A stretch of 64,000 nt of DNA from contig NC_046650.1 of the NCBI RefSeq assembly GCF_900324485.2, positions 9,308,828 to 9,372,827 of the forward strand, read 5' to 3'. The notes under the pieces were generated by a model. The model had not been told where the DNA came from. It made no database searches and saw only the letters and a list, made by a program, of their open reading frames with translations. Below, piece after piece: positions 57,300 to 64,000 of the stretch. Numbering within the stretch: the first letter of the stretch is position 1; each line of letters starts with the position of its first letter. The position numbers and the translations under genes are program-made. This stretch comes from Mastacembelus armatus. Taxonomy: Eukaryota > Chordata > Actinopteri > Synbranchiformes > Mastacembelidae.

Positions 57300-60160
57300 T
57301 TTTTGTTGCCTTTTTAGCTTTTTCTATTGCAGCTGATGCTGTGAATACTCCCCGTCTGGTCTCTGTCTGTACAATGGATCATAATGTCTTTAACTTCATG
57401 CATGAATACTGTATAAATATGAACAGCTGCATGTGCCACACGCAAGTGAATGAATACTCCGGTGTGAGCGCGAGACAGAAAAAAGCTAGAAAAGAGTGAA
57501 TTACTCCGTCTCCTGTCCCTGGAGCTGTTTTCTGCTTAATCTAAAATCTAAATGGCAAAGGGTTCATCGTGGCTGCAGGAAAAGACCAGATGGCCATGAC
57601 TAAAACCAGAGAGACACACAGTGACAGAGAGAGAGACCAGATGTGGTGTGTGTAGATTCATGGAGGGATGCAGGCTGCTAGGAAGGAAGGAGATGATGGT
57701 AAATGGGTTAGAGCATGTGCAGACATACCAGGAGTGAGTTATTGAGCACCCACTTAAACAGACACACACACACAGGTACATGTACGGCCCTCTGTACTTC
57801 CTCTAATCAAAGCAAAGCACTGTTTATTCTGGGACTAACCTCATGACTCGGTGACCCTGCAGAGACAGCGGTCAGGCCGAACGAGACGACAGAGTGCAGT
57901 CACGCAATGCACCTCCATGATGCTGGACCGCTGTCAGGTCTAATTCTCTAATCCATTAAAATCCTACTTCCATGCGGCTAAGCTACTGTAAGTCAGTCAG
58001 TAACTTTCAGCACCTGGTAAGTCGGCACAATCAACAGTCCTTACAAGCTGTTTATGCTTCAGAGTAGTTTTAAGCTGCTGCTGTGGCTGTTAGTCAAGTC
58101 CTGTCCTTTTGTTTTGATGTTGACTGTGAAGCACCTTTATTCAACAGAGCTCCAAAATGGAAAAGTCAAATAATTTCAGTGACTAAAGGACTTTCACGTC
58201 TAGAGAAATTTAGTATAAAAAAAGACTCAAGGTCCACTTATTAGGTTTTTGCAGAGCTTTCAACTATATCATGCTGTCCTCCTCAGATGGAGTTTGCTCT
58301 GTTATGGAGATTTTAATGGAGTTGAGAGTGAGTGTACTGGCAGATCTACCTTCGAGCACTTTGTCATATACAGTACTGTAGCATATATTGTAGATGTAGC
58401 ACTGATAGCAATGTATATGAAGGACATGGTGGTAAACAAAGCTTTTTGCTGTGTTGGTGGGTAGGAAGGCTGTATTTTGTATTTGAACTCTTGAGTTTGC
58501 TCCTCTCTCGCCCATTTTTCACATCTTGTTTTCCTTAAACATGACAGAATCTGGCATTTGTACTGGTTACTTTCACTCATTCCCTCAAGAATTGTTTTGA
58601 ATAAAGTGTCACATGGTGTCGGAGGAGCTTTGGGTCTTATTTTACTGTTTCATGAAAATGCTTGAAACAAGTAAATGGGCTGGAAATAAGTAGAGTCATC
58701 TCACCTCGCTGCCTAATGAGAATTTGAGGCTGAATACATGATTAAATGAATGTTTAAATATACAGTTACCATTGAAATGCATCAGTCACGACTCTGAATA
58801 ATCCTGACTTTCATGCTCTCTGACAGTTTATGTTCGCAACAGCAGACAGAAATGCTGTGGTGTGTCACAGCAGTGGTGGTAGACAGCAGACATGGAAAAT
58901 CATGAAAATGTATTTGTGTCGTCGATGCTTCATTAGCGTTTGGGCTTTATGGAAGATAAAAATATCTTTTGCCTCTGGGAGGAGAAAGGATGAGGAGGGG
59001 AGGGGCTGAGAGTGTGTGCCTGAATGTGTGCGGAGATGAAATGAGGATGCTTGAGTTTTTTGTGTGTGTGCGTGCGTGTGTGTGAATGTATGTTTGTGTG
59101 TTTGTGCACGAGCGAGACTGCGACTGGCGCCGTCATTTTGAGCAAAACTTTCAAGCAAAATGTGACAAAAAGTGCAAATCACGAGCTGACGTCAGCCTCT
59201 CCAGACATCCTGCTGTGAAGTCAAGTCAAAAATATCTCGCCTCCTTCACCCCGTAGCTCATCCTCACATCTCCCCCCTGCTCCTTCACTGCAGGCTCTTC
59301 TAGGCACGTATGCAGCAGTGCATGAAAACCTGTGAACTACAGTTGACGGGTCCAAAAAATAACAAGCGAAAAATGAAGCGGTAGTTGAAAATTCATCCAG
59401 CAGCATTATTACCACAGACAGCGACATACTCCATTACTGACACACCTTTCCGACCTGTTCTGACAATAAATGATAGACTAAATTGAGTGCCATTATACCA
59501 GATTGCACTCATTTGGGATCTGTTTCACTGAGACCTGTGAAAAAATTATAGTGTAGTTAGATTTTTAACTAGCTGTCATGTCTAAAATAGGCAGATGAGC
59601 TGATATAGTGCTGGATACCTGAAAAAAAAAATACACTCGTCAAAATTCAAAACCTCACCCACATTACGCCAAACTCAGCCAGCACAAAGACAGACAGGTG
59701 GGCAACTCAAATAGTAAAAACCAGTCGTGGGCCAAAAACATTCAGGCTGTAGAGAAACACCGTCAGAGGTTTTGCTTGGTTGTTGAGACAGGAGTCTGGC
59801 TGGTTTCTTATGATCAGCTGGTGACGTGCCTAACTGTGTTTACAAGGATATGTGAGGGGGGAGAAGGAGGGATGAGACGTGGGAGTGTTCAACTCAAACA
59901 GCCTGTTGTAAGTTCTGCTTTTAGTGGGCTCCTACTTGTGTCCAAGACACGTTTACAACCAGTCTCCTAGTGAGAAGATGACAGCCAGATGGCTGAGCAG
60001 TCGCTGTAATGGAATTTCCTCAAGGGGTTAAAGTTGACAGAGAGAGTTTATCATGTGAAGAAGAAAGAGCTAATACTGCTGTAAGTCTGTGTCTTTTCTT
60101 TTGTTTGAGGAGAAAAAGACATGTAGCACTTGAAGTGACGTCAGCCCAGGCGAGGGCTGC
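57300..60160. other. Non-coding region, nothing recognised
   Basis: Scattered TG/GT-rich tracts and short open frames only; no splice-supported exon seen. Confidence 0.35.
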
Positions 60161-60169
60161 AGACAAATA

Positions 60170-60170
<1 letters not shown>

Positions 60171-60201
<31 letters not shown>
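60171..60201. repeat. (CA)n microsatellite
   Basis: Perfect CA run of about 30 bases. Confidence 0.9.
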
Positions 60202-60204
<3 letters not shown>

Positions 60205-60615
60205 CCTCTCTCTCCTTCTTCTCGCACATCCTCACAGTCTCCGACACCTTTCTTCACTGTCCACCCCCACCACCTCCTCGTCTTGTTCTTCCTCCATTCA
60301 GCCCCCGAACATCTCCACCACCTCCATCCTTCCTTCTCATTGCATTTATTGTTTTCCCGTCACGCTGCTCACATAATCCCTCACATTCTATTTTTTCCCT
60401 CTTTCCTGAGACTCTTCCAGCATTTTCCAATATGCTGTGTGTGAATTAGATCTTCTGCACCATTTTTCACTTGTGTAATCCACCTTTATGGCTATTAACA
60501 GATATATTTATTGTGCTGCTACAGGAAAGGATCATTTCCGGTTCCAGTCCCTGTCATCACCTGCTGAGGAGTTTTCTTTCAGTCGGCAGACCTCAACTAG
60601 TTTGACACTTTGGTA

Positions 60616-60636
60616 AATATATATATATATATATAT
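60616..60636. repeat. (AT)n microsatellite
   Basis: Perfect AT run of about 20 bases. Confidence 0.85.
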
Positions 60637-61077
60637 TTATTATTATTTTTTAACTTTCGTGAAGAGAGTAATACAAACAATACAGATAAACAATAAATAT
60701 ATGGTAATCAACAACCAGTTACTTCAGTCTAGCTATCCTGGCTCTGTCCACAGGCATTATATTTTGTTTGCCTGATCCCAAAAAAAAAAACCAGTTTTAA
60801 GAAGCCTGCTGTGTCTTAAGAGGAGGGCGTGTGCTGAAGTACTTGTTAGCTTGGAGCAGTGATTATTTTGACACTTTTGTCAGTTATGTGGCAGGTAAAT
60901 ATCAGCTGTTTGGCTTTGAGGGTGTTGTGTCCTCAATCCTCAAGAAGCAGTAACATTAATTTGTATCTGCTGAGAAACAGTTGCTATTTATTATTTAAAG
61001 TGCTAACAAAGTGAATGGGGAAGGTCCAGCTTGGGCCATGATGTGGATTTTCTAGCCTGAAAACAACACTGATACCC

Positions 61078-61102
61078 CACACACACACACACACACACAC
61101 AC
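61078..61102. repeat. (CA)n microsatellite
   Basis: Perfect CA run of about 24 bases. Confidence 0.9.
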
Positions 61103-61332
61103 AGCATGCTTCCACTCTTCATTTTGTCTCTCTCTCAGCAATATGCAAACGAAGGCAATGAAACAAGAACAAGAGGCCAAGTGATACACACACTGGGTCA
61201 AAATCACTTATGCAGACATGCAAAGTAATACTGATAAAAGGCCCACTCTGACTTTGATCGTGCAGGGTTTGTATTGCCACTCACTGTGCACACAGCACCT
61301 TTGCATAAATAACTTGAAGCGGATGACTGAAC

Positions 61333-61358
<26 letters not shown>
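61333..61358. repeat. Poly-A tract
   Basis: About 26 A residues followed by an A/G-rich stretch; could be a retroposon tail, but no body was recognised upstream. Confidence 0.6.
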
Positions 61359-61363
<5 letters not shown>

Positions 61364-62671
61364 GAAAATACAAAGACAAAAAAAAATCATTTCCTGTTTG
61401 GCTCCTGCCTGATCCCAGATGGAGAAATGGCTAGATGGAAAAATGCTGCTGGAGTATTTGGACCAGACTGGAAAGACAGAGAGGGGAGAAAGAAAATTCT
61501 TGCTCACGTGTTTTTGCATAACATGTCAGTGATCTGATGCATTGCTGAAAGTTTTTTTTTTTTCCCTGCTGTTGGAAACACAGATTCACACCTCTGTACT
61601 ACTGCCCTTCACATCTACTCTGCAAAGTGCCACGCTGTTTATGCGCATTTCTATGATGTCAAGTCTGTATTTGACAGACACCTGTACAAACCTACATTCG
61701 CACCTTTTTGAAGCTGTTAGCGATGTGTTAACATTGTGCCTTCGACAATATGTTTCTCTCCCTTATTGCAGGCCTGTGCTGTTTTGAGTGTGAAGCATAT
61801 GCCTTGTTACTGCCTTTACAACACCTGCTATTTTGGAGAGGAAAAGTAGCTGCACAAAGCAGGTAGCTCCGAACACATGCATGTTTACTATACCATAAGG
61901 AGTTTATATTAGCGTCTACTGTTTAAACTTAAAGTGATACTACACTCAAAATCTAGTGTTTAAGAATCAATTAATTTACCACCTGCACACCTGAAATATA
62001 GCTGCAAAACACAACTATTGCACCAATATATGGCCACATATAATGTTTCTATGTGGTAACTTCGTCACTTCAGAGGTTTAATTTACTGTAGTGACGGCTT
62101 GAGAACTTGGAGTTGGAGCCTATTTTTTGACACAACATATTTTCTTAACTTGTCGTGTAATCTGAAAATAATCAGTTAATAGTTACAATTTAGCAATTTT
62201 ACAAATTCAGTTTCAGCATTTTAAATCCAAAGATATTTAGTTTTCTACCATAGAATCCACAAAGCAGTAAATCATCAACATTAGTTAGTTTACTGGTCAA
62301 CATTTGCTGGATTTACATGGATTTACTGGTGATTTAACCTTAACCACAACCATTACTTGCCAACACTTAACCCTCACCTTAAGCCAAGCTGTCGCCCCAA
62401 GGCCCCACAGTGTAAGTAACATTTTGCTGCTTTAGGTGTTTTAGCAAAACTGCATAATTACACAAAAGAAAAAAAAAAAAAGAAGCAGACAGACACCGAG
62501 CTACACAGCAGGACTTGGTGCAGATGCCGACATTCTTCACGGTGATAATGGGGCTGTATCCCACTGTAATGCACAGCTCACTGCGGCTGGCTCTGCACCA
62601 GATGGAGAGGCAGCAAGGAAAAGGGAACAGGATGCCATAACCTCGCCTCACACAGTGGACAAGCGCCACAG

Positions 62672-62673
<2 letters not shown>

Positions 62674-62705
<32 letters not shown>
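62674..62705. repeat. (CA)n microsatellite
   Basis: Perfect CA run of about 32 bases. Confidence 0.9.
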
Positions 62706-62710
<5 letters not shown>

Positions 62711-64000
62711 AAAAACACCCAGGCCTGCATCAACCCACTTGAATGCTTGCAGACATACATGACATATCTGCTGGTAGAGATATATATTAGAAACACAGAA
62801 ACTGCCATGGGCACGCTCAGAAACACCCTAAATAACATGTACCTACAGATACAGTAGTATAAAAACAAAATCTAATGGAAGTACACACTCATATCACACA
62901 TACACACACCCTTAGAAATAAAAAACACTTCATAAAGAGTGTTAGCTGTAATCACGCAGATCCACTGTTTGATAAGAGCAGAGAGTAAAGGTGGCAGCGC
63001 TGTTGAAGATGGCCTTTTGTCATGTTTTCAATCTGTAAAAATGACAGTCAGAAAAGCTGTGATGTGAGAGAGGACTTGTTGCTGGAAAGTAATGTTATTC
63101 TGCCTATTTCTAACCTATTTAGATGAGAAAGCCAAAAAGCCGCCTTTCTTACTCTTCTGTACCAGAGATGGTTTACTCCTTCAGGGCTTATACGTGTGTT
63201 CGTCTTGTGCCGGCAGGATGTGGGTGAGTGAGTGCTATGAATAAAACCGGCTTCATTTTAGAACAATGGCAATTTTGCATTGCATCATAAAACAACCAGG
63301 TTTTAACCCATTTAACTCAAAGATGAATTCACCAACCAAAAACAGCTAGCTTTTTTCAGCAGTAAAAAATGAAATAATGAATTACTTTCCATAGAATTTT
63401 TTCCTAAAGGGTACCGTCAAACTGTAAATTAGTACCTTAAATGTAACGCATTTGTGTTTCTTTCTTGTTTTTGTATTTTGCTGATAGGTTTTAGTGTTTT
63501 CTCACACAGACACCTGGCACAAAACACTAAAAGGCACTGACTCACAAGCGCACATCTGAGACCTTGAGTTAAATGATAAGAATTCTTTGCATCTTTTCTT
63601 TCCTCTGTGTTTCTGCAGGACTCCAGAGTTACTTTCTTTTATCTGCTGCACCAGCCTTTTTATCTGACAGGATATTACCATGCTGCAGAGCCAACATACC
63701 ATAAGAGTAAGTGTTTTAACCAACATGGGCTTCTGGGTTTCAATATTTCAATACTATTATAGCGAGAAAAAATATTTTTGTGCTTCACCTCCTGTAGCTT
63801 AACATTATTTTTCTTTGAAAGCTTTATGTTTTTTTAACATAATTTTACCTAAAACATCTCAGTATTTTAAAACTTGGTGTTCTGATGTTGGTACGAAATT
63901 CTTTTCCTCTATAAATCTCTAAAGTAGAAAACGATCAGCATAAAAAGGTTATTTTGTCAATGAATGTCTTGCCTAAAACTACAGTTTAAACTGATAAGTT
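62706..64000. other. Window end: non-coding, one possible exon
   Basis: One exon-like segment lies at 63620-63710 (acceptor TTTCTGCAG, donor AGAGTAAGT, one frame fully open reading DSRVTFFYLLHQPF). The product is not recognised and no partner exon was found, so it is noted only as a possibility. Confidence 0.2.

Noticed and set aside
62379-62868. Overlapping minus-strand open frames of about 100 codons
   Set aside because: Both run through a (CA)n microsatellite, with no domain or splice support.
1-64000. CRISPR array, prophage or bacterial operon
   Set aside because: Introns, SINEs and vertebrate genes show this is fish nuclear DNA; the tandem repeats lack spacers.

Overview
This window reads as nuclear DNA of a bony fish, probably a percomorph. 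It has short introns with GT-AG borders, long AT-rich gaps, many microsatellites, and the usual teleost repeat litter (V-SINE, hAT-like and piggyBac-like miniature elements, LINE/SINE tails). Two conserved vertebrate genes, mrpl48 and pea15, anchor the annotation. The other genes look like fast-evolving immune genes.

Layout. 1-5.2 kb: two tandem plus-strand genes encoding double C-type-lectin-domain (CTLD) proteins; the first is cut by the window edge. 5.65-17.2 kb: a tandem duplication. Each unit carries a promoter with IRF/ISRE-like sites and a TATA box, a short non-coding first exon, an intron, and one large coding exon for a SAMD9/SAMD9L-like protein of about 700 residues that lacks the SAM, SIR2 and P-loop NTPase parts. 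The second unit later gained a solo LTR and a V-SINE. 17.35-17.74 kb: a minus-strand exon of unknown function. 19.3-24.3 kb: a TRIM gene (RING, two B-boxes, coiled coil, very acidic tail). 26.3-29.6 kb: mrpl48, complete, 8 coding exons. 31.4-31.9 kb: a minisatellite. 32.0-37.2 kb, minus strand: a SAMD9-like gene with NTPase, TPR and OB parts. It splices in phase into a complete FIIND (ZU5-UPA) domain of the NLRP1/CARD8 type. 37.2-44.9 kb: no gene recognised. 44.9-45.9 kb, minus strand: pea15, three coding exons, 130 residues as in mammals. 45.9-64 kb: no convincing coding gene; microsatellites, a piggyBac-type MITE, tandem repeats and a cluster of X-box-like palindromes.

Main result. The SAMD9-like ORF at 33.8-36.3 kb and the FIIND exons at 32.0-33.5 kb appear to be one gene. 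Six exons join with every phase matching, giving a 1,101-residue reading frame from the ATG at 36311. The FIIND keeps the Phe-Ser autocleavage site, with a histidine exactly 27 residues before the Ser, as recalled for NLRP1 (H1186/S1213) and CARD8 (H270/S297). No CARD or death domain follows. The protein would therefore be a SAMD9-type STAND NTPase with a self-cleaving C-terminal module. The tandem SAMD9-like copies at 7.7 and 14.2 kb end where this gene splices into the FIIND. Together with the CTLD and TRIM genes the locus looks like an antiviral/innate cluster; functions here are inferred from family knowledge and were not tested.
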